Positions 1-8,815 of a stretch of 45,980 bases of DNA are shown here, one piece after another. The notes beneath the pieces were generated by a model that had not been told where the DNA came from, searched no databases, and was given only the letters and a program-made list of their open reading frames with translations. A program made the position numbers and the translations under genes. Source of the stretch: Candidatus Hydrogenedentota bacterium (GTDB taxonomy: Bacteria; Hydrogenedentota; Hydrogenedentia; Hydrogenedentales; CAITNO01); assembly GCA_012730105.1 (NCBI GenBank), contig JAAYBJ010000067.1, positions 1-45,980 of the forward strand. Direction: 5' to 3'. Each line of letters starts with the position of its first letter. The stretch's first letter is position 1.

Positions 1-1449
1 TGTGAGCAGACCGGCCCGGATGCCAAGGCGGAGGCGCTGCTCGACTGGCTCTACCGGCTTCAGTCCGAAGAAGGCGCCCCGGAATTGAAGGCGCTGGTAT
101 TCACTGAATTTGTTCCGACCCAGGAAATGCTGCGTGGATTCCTGACTGACCGAGGATTTTCTGTGGTATGCCTTAATGGTTCGATGAGCATGGAGGAGCG
201 CAAACGCGTCCAGGAGTCTTTCGCCAAGGATACGCGTATCCTCATCTCTACTGATGCAGGCGGTGAAGGGCTTAACCTGCAATTCTGCCACGTGGTGATC
301 AACTATGATATTCCCTGGAACCCCATGCGGCTCGAACAACGTATTGGCCGCGTGGACCGTATTGGACAAGTACACATCGTTCGTGCGGTAAACCTCGTCT
401 TTGAGGAATCGGTTGAACATCGCGTGCGGGAAGTATTGGAACAGAAGCTCGCCGTCATCTTTGAGGAATTCGGTATAGACAAAACAGGTGATGTCCTTGA
501 TTCTGCCGAGGCCGGCAAGATGTTTGACGAGATGTATGTCGAAGCACTTATGAACCCGGACAGGGTAGAAGATTCTGTAGACAGTGTAGTATCCCGGCTA
601 CACGAACAGGCCCGGGAGGCGCGGGAGACCGTCCGTGTGCTTGGCGAAACCGTCACCCTAGACCCTGATGAAGCGCAGCGTGTGCTGAACCATCCTCTCT
701 CGCACTGGGTCGAACGTATGACCGTCAGCTATTTGAAGGCCCACGGAGGTGATGCTGCCAGGAAAGGCGGAACATGGCGGCTTGCCTGGCCCAACGGCGA
801 TGTTGATGAATCCATCGTATTCACCAGCAGGGAAGCCGAGGAACTCCCCACTGCACGACATCTTACCTTGGAGGAGCCCCGTGTGCGGGGATTGGCCATG
901 CGGCTCCCGCGCTTCACTGTGGGGCAACCTATTCCAGTAGTCACCGTACCAGGTGCTCCGGAAGGGGTTGAAGGGTACTGGTCGCTTTGGCGCATCGGCC
1001 TTGCCACGCAGGATTATAATCGGCAATCCATTATGCCGCTCTTTCTGGCGGACAATGACGCTGTTTACATACCTACGGCCAGACGCATTTGGGACCAACT
1101 CCTCTCAAATGATGTCCACCACATCACCACGCTTGATTCTGAATCGTCTTTGCAAATAATAACTCGACTTGAAAAAGCCGCCGAAGAACATGGCCGTTCC
1201 ATTTATGAGGCACTTCAGCAGCAACACCAGGCGAGTATTGAACGTGAACGGGAAAAGGCCGACTATGCCTTTGAGGCACGGCGCAGGATGATAGCGAGGA
1301 TAGGCCTGCCGCAGGTACGTGATTACCGGCTGAATCTGTTGGCTGCCGAAGAACGCGCCGCGACAGAACAGATTGAACGTAAGGCCCAGGCCTATCCCGA
1401 AATGGTGCCGTTGCTTGTGATTCGGGTGGAAGGTGGGCATCATGAGTAG
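1..1449 (+). CDS. brxHII: BREX helicase, C-terminal part (BrxHII-type), 5' end outside window
   Basis: The reading frame is open from base 1, so this is the 3' part of a longer gene. The N-terminal half shows the helicase C-terminal lobe: a strand reading LVFTEF, the STDAGGEGLNLQ segment, and the motif VI-like stretch IPWNPMRLEQRIGRVDRIGQ, typical of SNF2/DEAD-like superfamily 2 ATPases. The remaining 300 residues or so are a charged, helical tail without a recognised motif. It is followed with overlap by pglZ and then brxA, which is the helicase-pglZ-brxA order described for type 3 BREX anti-phage systems; that placement drives the gene name. In BREX the helicase is thought to act with the methyltransferase and PglZ in excluding phage DNA, but its exact role is not settled. 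The missing upstream genes (expected brxF, brxC, pglX) cannot be confirmed here. Confidence 0.8.
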   Translation, partial: CEQTGPDAKAEALLDWLYRLQSEEGAPELKALVFTEFVPTQEMLRGFLTDRGFSVVCLNGSMSMEERKRVQESFAKDTRILISTDAGGEGLNLQFCHVVINYDIPWNPMRLEQRIGRVDRIGQVHIVRAVNLVFEESVEHRVREVLEQKLAVIFEEFGIDKTGDVLDSAEAGKMFDEMYVEALMNPDRVEDSVDSVVSRLHEQAREARETVRVLGETVTLDPDEAQRVLNHPLSHWVERMTVSYLKAHGGDAARKGGTWRLAWPNGDVDESIVFTSREAEELPTARHLTLEEPRVRGLAMRLPRFTVGQPIPVVTVPGAPEGVEGYWSLWRIGLATQDYNRQSIMPLFLADNDAVYIPTARRIWDQLLSNDVHHITTLDSESSLQIITRLEKAAEEHGRSIYEALQQQHQASIEREREKADYAFEARRRMIARIGLPQVRDYRLNLLAAEERAATEQIERKAQAYPEMVPLLVIRVEGGHHE

Positions 1450-3445
1450 TTGGCGTGACCAGATTCTGAATGAGTTTACCCCCCATGTCGCACGGCTTAC
1501 AATCGTTGCAGACCCCGATGGTGTGTTGCTGGAAGAAGGGATTCTGGAAGGCATCCGGGAGAAAGGCTTTGAGTTAATCCCATTTGATGACCATATCGCT
1601 TTTCGTTATGCTTACGAATCTAAATTTCGCTCACGCTGGGATCGGGGAGAACAAACGGAACTGGTCGTTGCATTACGCACCGATGCGGGCAATCTGGCAG
1701 CATTGCCTTATGATCTAGTAGTTGCGGGCCGTAAACTCGCGTTCCATCTGGGCGATATTTTTCCGAATCTCAGTTACCCTGTCGTAAGCGCGCTTGACCG
1801 GGGACATCTCGACACGCTCTACGATGCCCAACTTCGCTACGCCCCGGGACAACTGGGAGACAATGCAACCAAGGAGTTCATCCTTCGGCATGTCTTTGAG
1901 ATCGCACCCGAACTTATCAAGCAGCCATCCGACCTTCTCCGTGTGTTGCTTCGCCGACATTACCGTGGCGAACGTGTGCCAAAGAATCTCGATGACCGTT
2001 TTATTCAACTCCTTCTCCAGAGTGGCTATTTTGAGGATTGGCCACTCGATGAGTTGGTAAAGGACAGAGAACGATTCTTTGCCTTTCTTCAAGAACGGTG
2101 GCTCATTTTTTTGGAGAAGCAAGAAAATGCGGGACTTACTGCTCGTGATGGCGTTGAGCAGTACGGTTTAACCATTAAAGGCCCCTTGGACTTGCCCTTT
2201 GATCATGATGATATCCGGGTCTATGTTGATAATCTCTTTGTCGAAGGACTGCTGCAACCCGTGGCAGTAGCGACTCATGAAGGGCTCTCAGAAACTTGGA
2301 TGGGGATTGGTATTAGAGGAAAAAGTCAGCAACAAGACGCTAAGAATCGCCTGCCCAAACTACTAGAAACCATCCGGCAATCGGTTCCAGCATCGGACGC
2401 CAAACATATGGAGTGGCTGCAGTTCGCGCGCAAATGGGCCGAATTGATTCATTTGCTATGTCAACAGCCGTCATCTGTCGAAAAGGCACAAGAAGATACG
2501 GGAGACCTGAAATCTCTCGTGGATACCGCTTTTACGGATTGGCTCACTAAACGATATGCGGGGCTGATTAATTTGCCGCCCGTTCCACCTGTTATGTTGC
2601 ACCATCTGCCAAGATTTCTCGCCCGCGAGATGTGTGATAATGACTGTTCAAGAATTGCATTTGTTGTCATTGACGGTCTCGCAATGGATCAGTGGTTGAT
2701 CGTGCGTGACGTACTCCAGTCCCGCCAAACGGGACTTCGTTTTCGAGAAACCGCTGTATTTGCATGGGCGCCGTCGCTCACATCAGTCTCGCGGCAAGCC
2801 GCTTTTTCTGGGAAACCACCTATATTCTTTCCAAACAGTATTCAGACTACCGACAAGGAATCGGATCTCTGGACACAATTCTGGGCGGATAATGGATTGG
2901 GCAGCAGTGAGGTTGTATATGTAAAAGGGCTGGGGGATGCTATGTCTGATACCCTGTTGGCCGATATCGCCCGTCCCAAGGTGCGTGTTGCAGGAATGGT
3001 CGTTGACAAGGTCGACAGAATCATGCACGGTATGGAGATGGGAACCGCAGGCATGCATAATCAAGTCCGCCAATGGGCAATGGCGCCTTTTCTCGGAGAC
3101 CTGCTCGAAGCGCTCTGTGATAACGGTTTTCTCGTGTACTTAACCTCTGATCATGGGAATATCGAAGCACGGGGTTGTGGACGTCCATCAGAAGGGTGCG
3201 TAGCGGATGTACGGGGCGAACGTGTCCGCATCTATCCGGATGCAACACTTAGAAGCAATGTAAAAGCCCATTTTCCTGCTGCCTTGGAGTGGGATATAAC
3301 CGGCCTGCCGGAGAACTACTTTCCACTTATGGCGCCCCCACGCCAGGCGTTCATCCGAAAAGATGAGAAGACTGTCTGTCATGGCGGGCTATCTGTTGAG
3401 GAGTTGATCGTTCCCTTGGTAAAAGTAGAAAGAAAACGAAAATGA
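1442..3445 (+). CDS. pglZ: BREX alkaline-phosphatase-superfamily protein PglZ
   Basis: A 667-residue PglZ-family protein, the core marker of BREX/Pgl phage-defence systems. The C-terminal half carries the phosphatase-superfamily PglZ domain: a hydrophobic strand ending in VVIDGLAMDQW (about residues 403-416), which supplies the usual metal-binding Asp, and a downstream LTSDHGNIEARG motif with the Asp-His pair. The N-terminal half looks alpha-helical and is typical of the family. A GTG at 1433 is in frame, but the ATG at 1442 has GGAAGG just upstream (near 1428) and gives the natural N-terminus MSSWRDQIL, so it is preferred. The gene overlaps the helicase gene by 8 bp and shares an ATGA with brxA, indicating one translationally coupled operon. 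No frameshift or missing core motif was seen. Confidence 0.88.
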   Translation: MSSWRDQILNEFTPHVARLTIVADPDGVLLEEGILEGIREKGFELIPFDDHIAFRYAYESKFRSRWDRGEQTELVVALRTDAGNLAALPYDLVVAGRKLAFHLGDIFPNLSYPVVSALDRGHLDTLYDAQLRYAPGQLGDNATKEFILRHVFEIAPELIKQPSDLLRVLLRRHYRGERVPKNLDDRFIQLLLQSGYFEDWPLDELVKDRERFFAFLQERWLIFLEKQENAGLTARDGVEQYGLTIKGPLDLPFDHDDIRVYVDNLFVEGLLQPVAVATHEGLSETWMGIGIRGKSQQQDAKNRLPKLLETIRQSVPASDAKHMEWLQFARKWAELIHLLCQQPSSVEKAQEDTGDLKSLVDTAFTDWLTKRYAGLINLPPVPPVMLHHLPRFLAREMCDNDCSRIAFVVIDGLAMDQWLIVRDVLQSRQTGLRFRETAVFAWAPSLTSVSRQAAFSGKPPIFFPNSIQTTDKESDLWTQFWADNGLGSSEVVYVKGLGDAMSDTLLADIARPKVRVAGMVVDKVDRIMHGMEMGTAGMHNQVRQWAMAPFLGDLLEALCDNGFLVYLTSDHGNIEARGCGRPSEGCVADVRGERVRIYPDATLRSNVKAHFPAALEWDITGLPENYFPLMAPPRQAFIRKDEKTVCHGGLSVEELIVPLVKVERKRK

Positions 3446-4197
3446 GAGATCGGTATTCTCAAATAGGCATTGATAGGCTCATACGCCTTTCTTGGCTGGA
3501 GAAGGTCGCCGCACTTACCGTATCGGGGAACTCCAGTGCTGAGATAAAACATATTCTTCAAAATGACCTCAAATCATCATTTCGATCAGGCAGGACCGAT
3601 GTAAGGGGTTCATTGGATAAGACAATAACAATTCTTATGAAACTGTGGACAAAACCTCCGAAAGAACTTGCCCTGCTTCAAAAAAATGGATTGGAGTTAA
3701 TCAAATATTGTCCCAAGAATAAGCACCTCGCTATTCATTGGGGCATGATGATGGCCATGTACCCCTTCTGGGCCAGCGTAGCCACCCAGGTCGGCCGGCT
3801 GCTTGCTTTACAAGGTACAGCGTCTGCAAATCACGTCCAGAGGCGGCTACGAGAACAATACGGTGAGCGTGAAACCGTTTCACGACGTACAAGATATGTA
3901 CTTCGTTCTTTTGTTGATTGGCGCGTTCTCAAAGAGACGGACTCAAGCGGTGTTTACGCCTCCGGCGTTGATATGCCTGTAAAAGATACAGCCATCGCGG
4001 TCTGGCTTATTGAAACAAGTCTGCATGCCCAACCCAATGGTTCTGCACCGTTGAGGGACACCATGGACAGTCCAAGGCTTTTCCCCTTCAATCTAAGTGC
4101 TGTTCAAGTTGAGCCTTTGCTCAAGACATCAGACCGGATCGATATCATCCGACACGGGCTTGATGACACCTTGGTGATCCTAAAAAACTCACAATAG
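3442..4197 (+). CDS. brxA: BREX protein BrxA (DUF1819 family)
   Basis: A 251-residue, mostly helical protein that starts in the ATGA overlap with pglZ. Its features fit the BrxA/DUF1819 family: an N-terminal WLEKVAALTVSGNSSAEIKHIL segment, a central LAIHWGMMMAMYPFW segment, and a winged-helix-like region with RRLREQYGERETVSRRTRYVLRSFVDW (about residues 130-160). BrxA of type 1 BREX is a DNA-binding protein of about 200 residues; this one has a longer C-terminal tail. It is the last gene of the operon and the last gene of type 3 BREX in the published order. The assignment relies on context plus the recognisable central region; function beyond being a BREX accessory component is inferred. Confidence 0.78.
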   Translation: MRDRYSQIGIDRLIRLSWLEKVAALTVSGNSSAEIKHILQNDLKSSFRSGRTDVRGSLDKTITILMKLWTKPPKELALLQKNGLELIKYCPKNKHLAIHWGMMMAMYPFWASVATQVGRLLALQGTASANHVQRRLREQYGERETVSRRTRYVLRSFVDWRVLKETDSSGVYASGVDMPVKDTAIAVWLIETSLHAQPNGSAPLRDTMDSPRLFPFNLSAVQVEPLLKTSDRIDIIRHGLDDTLVILKNSQ

Positions 4198-4242
4198 TGC
4201 ATGATATTTAAATCTGCCGGCTGTCAAAAGGCATTAATGTTT

Positions 4243-4283
4243 GCGACATAACTTACGACAATCTCGCGACACAACTTACGACA
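4243..4283. repeat. Two 18-bp direct repeats resembling an IS21-type element end
   Basis: GCGACATAACTTACGACA (4243-4260) and GCGACACAACTTACGACA (4266-4283) differ at one position and are 23 bp apart. IS21-family elements carry several such sites at each end as transposase-binding repeats. They lie about 340 bp beyond the stop codon of the transposase gene, whose N-terminus is IS21 IstA-like, so this may be one end of that element. No matching inverted pair was found on the other side of the transposase (6186-6593). Confidence 0.55.
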
Positions 4284-4625
4284 TTGGGCGAGCCAAAGTA
4301 TGAAGACAAGACATAGGAAACAAGATGACATCCGCAACCAAGCCGCCGGCGCTATTCGCTATCCTGTTGCTATCTTGTCGCTTACGTTCGTTCCCGGGCG
4401 AGAGTGTTTATGAAGAGGGTTCCTTCTGGGGAGCCAGCAGTAATTCCAATGCGAGAACTCGCTCCACGTGAAGCTCTCGCATTGTTCTTTACAGACAACT
4501 GTGGGCTACATCTCTTTCTTTCTCTGCTCATATGGACGTCGCGAGCAATCAAACTGTACGATTTTTCCGATCGCCTATAGTGGGCTTGAACGTCTGGGGG
4601 TCGTAGCCATTGGCGGCGATCTTTC
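4284..4625. other. Gene-free stretch between IS-end-like repeats and the transposase
   Basis: No convincing coding sequence. It contains a hairpin with near-perfect 11-bp arms, AATGCGAGAAC at 4448-4458 and GCTCTCGCATT at 4473-4483, without a T-run, so it is not a clear terminator. An open frame on the minus strand (4382-4666) matches nothing I recognise and overlaps the transposase end. Confidence 0.4.
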
Positions 4626-6185
4626 TTATCGCCAATTTCGGTCTTTGCAGTTGTTGGTAGAAGCAAACTGGGCAGTCACCGGTTCCTTGCCCCATATCTT
4701 GTTTCCCGCTCGTTTTGGGTTCTCGCGAAATGCACGGTTCCTTTCCTCAAAGTACTTGTCTATGGTGGACTTGCACTCCTCTACGGACTGGTAATCGCTG
4801 TTGTGCAGAATGGCTCTAGCCATGCCGCTGAAGACCGACTCAATCACATTCAGGAACTGCGCCGATGCCGGCAGGGGCGCCAGCATGACGAAGGGCGTCT
4901 TGTACGATGTCCGATATTCTTCGTTATTAATCTCCGCAACTTTCTGCTTAAGTCTACCTGATACGTGCCATGACGCAGCGTCCCAAGAAAGGTAAATGCG
5001 ATTCTCTTTCGAGTATTGTTTTAGAAGGATCTCAAGCAGTCGGATCATCTCGTCAGTGTTCTTCTTGGTCGAGTAGAAATGAGTAATCTGGTTGGTTGAC
5101 AATTCGAGCGCTGCTGTGATAATCAACCTCCCCTTACCTTTCTGATGCTGAGGAATGACTCTCGTGTCTCCCTTCGCGGTCAAAGCTTTTCCCCCACACA
5201 TTCTTACCGTGAAGGGACCAAACTCATCAACAGAGAAGAACTTTTCGTTCGTACCAAGAGTTGACAAGATGCTTGTGATCTCCTTAAGTTTCTCCCGATA
5301 TTGTGGATCAGGGCTTGTGAGCACCCGTCGAGCCTTCTTGAATGAGTAGCCTTCAGACCTTACATAGTCAGAGATAGTGCTGATGCCAATTGATTCAGCA
5401 TGCGCAGCTTCATACGCACGCGCTAGAGTTCCCAAGCTCCAAGAAGCCCTATTGATCCCATGAATTCGTGGAGATTCATGCAACAACTCAACGATCCGGT
5501 CACGTCTAATACTCATTTCCATCTGTTTCTCTGCGGACAATCGTTTCGTAACTCGATGCATGAGCCCATCAATACCCTCGCGCTGATACGTCTTGAGCCA
5601 TTTATTTGCCAGACTCGGCGATTTCTCAACCTTCTCACACAGTCTCGCAATACAAGCGCCTCGAGAAGACTCAAGTACTAGAACTGCTTGGGCCCATTTC
5701 GTTCTGTCGTTTGACCGGCGCCATTTCTCAAGAATGGGAATGTCTTGGGCAGGGACATTACTGATCTGCCATTTGCCGGGCAGTACATCCGGCAGTTCAT
5801 GATCGTTTCTCCACGACTTAAAGAGATTACAGAACTGTGTGTACTCATAACCGTCTTGAGGGTGCGCCTTTCTGTATTCCGCCCACAAAGACTGAAGGGT
5901 TACCCCTTCACAAGTCACTCTGCAGTATACCTCTTCCCAGTCCGGCAGAGGGCGTCCGAACTCGCATGAGCGCGCTGGGAACAATATCTCGTCCAACGCG
6001 CCATTGTCAAACTTGTCTGGCAACGGCCACGACAAGCCCACTTGGCTGGCACGGGCCACGTATTTTCCAACCGTCGTGGATCCGATCCCGTATTTCTTGC
6101 CAATTGCCAGGTTACTCAAGCCATCTTCCCACTTCAGTTGAAGCACTTCTCTTATTTTACGCATGAACAGTTTCTCCTTTGGCAT
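4626..6185 (-). CDS. Chimeric transposase: IS21 IstA-like N-terminus + IS630-type DDE domain
   Basis: A 519-residue single reading frame. Residues 1-130 look like the IS21 IstA N-terminus: MRKIREVLQLK, an HTH (GIGSTTVGKYVARA), GLSWPLP, and a second helical block with RPLPDWEEVY and VTLQSLWAEYRKAHP. Instead of the IstA catalytic core, residues 140-510 resemble IS630/Tc1-like transposases: an HTH repeat region (NDRTKWAQAVLVLE, KWLKTYQREGIDGL) and a DDE core with VDEFG (D320), SWDAASWH (D402) and NVIESVF (E449), so the catalytic triad appears intact. No IstB-like helper ATPase is adjacent. The start at 6185 (MPKEKLF) is chosen because IstA proteins begin there; an in-frame ATG at 6254 adds 23 residues without family resemblance. 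Whether the fusion is active, and which ends it recognises, is unknown. Confidence 0.8.
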   Translation of the reverse strand: MPKEKLFMRKIREVLQLKWEDGLSNLAIGKKYGIGSTTVGKYVARASQVGLSWPLPDKFDNGALDEILFPARSCEFGRPLPDWEEVYCRVTCEGVTLQSLWAEYRKAHPQDGYEYTQFCNLFKSWRNDHELPDVLPGKWQISNVPAQDIPILEKWRRSNDRTKWAQAVLVLESSRGACIARLCEKVEKSPSLANKWLKTYQREGIDGLMHRVTKRLSAEKQMEMSIRRDRIVELLHESPRIHGINRASWSLGTLARAYEAAHAESIGISTISDYVRSEGYSFKKARRVLTSPDPQYREKLKEITSILSTLGTNEKFFSVDEFGPFTVRMCGGKALTAKGDTRVIPQHQKGKGRLIITAALELSTNQITHFYSTKKNTDEMIRLLEILLKQYSKENRIYLSWDAASWHVSGRLKQKVAEINNEEYRTSYKTPFVMLAPLPASAQFLNVIESVFSGMARAILHNSDYQSVEECKSTIDKYFEERNRAFRENPKRAGNKIWGKEPVTAQFASTNNCKDRNWR

Positions 6186-6593
6186 CTCTGCCTGTTTTGC
6201 TCTTGGCCACAGTGGCCAAAAGAACGTTCTTGTACCCGAAGTTCTACTCTGCATCGTATCGGTGCCGCATCAGCGACTAGGTGTGGTCCACGCTGGCGTG
6301 ACGTCATTTTCGTTGGTAGAGTCGGACACGATATTATGCCACCATCTGTTTTGAGACATTGGACCACTTGCGTAGATTCCTCGGCACGACTGAATTGCTT
6401 CGAGTTTCACCTTTTGCTATGAGGCTCAAGGACGCCCACGGAACTTCTGGCTCCCTGTGGCAGCTATCTGCGTAGAACAAAGAAGAAGTCGGACTACCCA
6501 TGCCTTATCATCCGAAGGAAGGATTGATCTGTTGCTTTAGAGCCATTTGAACCGGATATGTTTGAGGCCGTGTCAAACGACTATCGAGGCAAT
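6186..6593. other. Gene-free stretch between transposase and AbiE toxin
   Basis: About 400 bp upstream of the transposase start and downstream of the convergently placed AbiEii stop. I see no gene, no repeat matching the 18-bp sites at 4243-4283 and no clear terminator. The second end of the IS, if present, was not recognised here. Confidence 0.4.
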
Positions 6594-7988
6594 TTACTTA
6601 TATTGAGTATCCACAAGCATTCCGAAGAGCCCGGAACAGGGAAAACCAGTTGGCGACTTATGCGGATTCAGTTTCGTATCCTGACTCTTGCGCTGGAATT
6701 GCTTGTGACAATCGGGACATTCAATCACGTAGACGGTTTCGCCTGTGCGACCAGATGAGGATGAACGTCTGTGTTGTTGCTCTGCCGAACGGTGCGTTTC
6801 CTGCGCACGAATTACACCAACGTCCGAGAATTCCACCAGATAAGCCGGTTTGAAGGACTGTGTCGTGGCCTGCACGCTCTGAATGCGGTCGACACGGTAG
6901 GAATGATGCTCGCGGTTGTCCACGCGAATCGAGTGAAGCACCAAGTGGCCTTCCCGTGTCTGGCGCAGGGAATACGGTTCAATGATCCGCTGTGTGCCGT
7001 CGTATCCCAACTTCACACACAGATGATTCGAAGCGGCAAAACGGATAGTTTCCAGAGGAACGGGCGTATGCCATACCTGCATCGGAACGGCAATGCTTGT
7101 GTGAACCGGCGCTATTTCGCCGGAGCCAAAGGGGACGCGCGGAAGCGCAGACGCCTTGATACCTTTCTCCAGCCAGGCAAAGAGGTCTACAATCTCATTC
7201 CAGAAAGCCTCAAGCGGGGGCAGTACGGGCAACTGGTGGGCCAACATGTTCGACCATTCCGATTCAAGAGCCTCCCAGTTGGCCTCTATCCTGACCGAAT
7301 CCAATGTGGGAACGGGAATGCCCTTGGCCCGGCACTTCTCCGCTAAGATTGTCCTGATTACCGTGGCGTCCGCCTCAAGTTCTGTGTTTCGAAAAAGGTT
7401 AATGATGTCGTAGAGATCTCTGGGGCGCCCGCGCTCACCCATGGCTCGTATCTTTTCCGCGAACAACTCTTCGAAGCAGTAGCAGCGGACGGTTGCAGGT
7501 TCCGGTAGATTGTCCGGGTAGGAATGGTGTATGCGGCGTTGAACCGTCGGTCGAACCACTTTCTCCGAAGCGCTGAGATCCAACTTCACGCTGGCGACCT
7601 TCGCAGCTCCACGGGGACCTTGATAGTAAACGCGGCCTTCCGTGTATAAGCCCGAACTGTGCCCCTTGAGAAGCGGCTCCCTTCCGCTGAAAACAAGCCC
7701 CGACGCTTCCGTGACCCGTTCCAAGACTGCCCGCAAGATTGGCCCAAGTTCGGCAGGCCGGATGGGACCGCCGGGAAGGATTGTGAAATCCAGATCTTCG
7801 GAAAACCTGTAGGTTTCGATATAGCATTTCTTCAGACAGGTACCGCCTTTGAACGCCCATTTGGTTCCCAGAATTTCGTCGGTGCCAATGCCCCAAAGAA
7901 GCCATCCAAGGACGTAGTCCTTCTCCACAATATCATCGCGAAGCGACCATTCCCGGACGCGTTCATCAAGATCAAATCGGTTGATCAT
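6594..7988 (-). CDS. abiEii: AbiEii-family nucleotidyltransferase toxin with WYL and zinc-ribbon extension
   Basis: Toxin of a type IV AbiE toxin-antitoxin/abortive-infection system; AbiEii proteins are nucleotidyltransferases that in studied cases modify tRNA. Motif I is visible as KGGT (47-50) followed by RFSEDLDF (61-68), with the third acidic region at KLDLSASEK (135-143) and the family segment EELFAEKIRAMGERGRPRDLYDI (173-195). Usual AbiEii proteins end near 300 residues. This one is 464 residues and continues with a WYL-like domain (about 312-373, ending YRVDRIQSVQ) and a C-terminal CCHC zinc-ribbon-like motif (C424, C427, H443, C451). WYL domains usually sense ligands in transcription factors and CRISPR regulators, so the extension may sense a nucleotide or nucleic-acid signal; that is inference. 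The gene overlaps the antitoxin stop by 4 bp (ATGA). Confidence 0.85.
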   Translation of the reverse strand: MINRFDLDERVREWSLRDDIVEKDYVLGWLLWGIGTDEILGTKWAFKGGTCLKKCYIETYRFSEDLDFTILPGGPIRPAELGPILRAVLERVTEASGLVFSGREPLLKGHSSGLYTEGRVYYQGPRGAAKVASVKLDLSASEKVVRPTVQRRIHHSYPDNLPEPATVRCYCFEELFAEKIRAMGERGRPRDLYDIINLFRNTELEADATVIRTILAEKCRAKGIPVPTLDSVRIEANWEALESEWSNMLAHQLPVLPPLEAFWNEIVDLFAWLEKGIKASALPRVPFGSGEIAPVHTSIAVPMQVWHTPVPLETIRFAASNHLCVKLGYDGTQRIIEPYSLRQTREGHLVLHSIRVDNREHHSYRVDRIQSVQATTQSFKPAYLVEFSDVGVIRAQETHRSAEQQHRRSSSSGRTGETVYVIECPDCHKQFQRKSQDTKLNPHKSPTGFPCSGLFGMLVDTQYK

Positions 7989-8815
7989 GTGGGTTCTCCG
8001 CCTACTTGGAGCGATACGTTTACTCTGAGATTCCAGCGTTTCGAGATGCGCCCAGCCCGGCGGACGGTCGGGTCGAGAAACGTGAGACCGGTACTGAGTG
8101 AAGAACGACAGCGCTCGACAATATCCGGAATTTCTATGCCAAGGATCTCCATCAGGTACCCCAGTCGTTTGTAAACCGTTCGGTTGCCGTTCCGCTCCAC
8201 ATAATCCAGGAGCAGATGATCATTACGGTGTTCTCCCGCAAAATAGGTTTCAAGGACATCGGCGACGTGGCGGATGCCCGCACCAAGACGTGGTTCATCG
8301 AGAATATCCACGATGGTCCTCGAAGGGTCAGAAATCGACACCTGAATGCGGTCGCGCCACACAATCCTCGTACCGAACAGCCTATCTTCGGAACGGTGCT
8401 TCAGATGAAAGGCCGTATCCTGGATAATGACCGGACTTTTTCTGACGGCCTGGGCCGTCACAATCGCGATGTCGCGGAAAATCTGCTCGGTCAGCCCCCA
8501 ATGTTCGCAGGCGCTCCAACCAGCAATATAGCAGGGTGTGAAGCTGCAAACGGCAACGGCCCAAGTGTCCTCACGCCAGTCGGCAGGCTCAGCCGCCCCG
8601 AGTGGCACCGTGGCATAAAGACCCCGTTTGATACGAACGAGCCAGCCCTTGGAGGCGAGGTGCGCAAGGAGACGCTGAGTTCGAACCAAGTCCAAAGACC
8701 AGACTCGACTGGCTTCCGCTACTACAAACGGTCCTGTGAGGGCCCTATGTAAAATTTCGAGGCGCTCACGGGTTCCCGCTTCAATCCCGCGCCTAGACAA
8801 ATGCGGTACATTCAT
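7985..8815 (-). CDS. abiEi: AbiEi-family antitoxin/transcriptional regulator
   Basis: A 276-residue protein with an N-terminal winged HTH (about residues 20-70, including RLLAHLASKGWLVRIKRGLYATVP), the standard AbiEi antitoxin signature, followed by the C-terminal antitoxin domain with YIAGWSACEHWGLTEQIF and the ISDPSRTIVDILDEP segment. AbiEi proteins repress their own operon and neutralise AbiEii without forming a stable complex (type IV). The start ATG at 8815 has AAGGAT about 8 bp upstream. It is first in a two-gene operon with abiEii (4-bp overlap) and has a good promoter at 8856-8884. The small remnant frame upstream overlaps its first codons and is not expected to be translated with it. 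Confidence 0.88.
   Translation of the reverse strand: MNVPHLSRRGIEAGTRERLEILHRALTGPFVVAEASRVWSLDLVRTQRLLAHLASKGWLVRIKRGLYATVPLGAAEPADWREDTWAVAVCSFTPCYIAGWSACEHWGLTEQIFRDIAIVTAQAVRKSPVIIQDTAFHLKHRSEDRLFGTRIVWRDRIQVSISDPSRTIVDILDEPRLGAGIRHVADVLETYFAGEHRNDHLLLDYVERNGNRTVYKRLGYLMEILGIEIPDIVERCRSSLSTGLTFLDPTVRRAGRISKRWNLRVNVSLQVGGEPT

Noticed and set aside
4382-4666. 94-codon minus-strand frame after the transposase
   Set aside because: Overlaps the transposase end, matches nothing I know, and has no ribosome binding site; not IstB.
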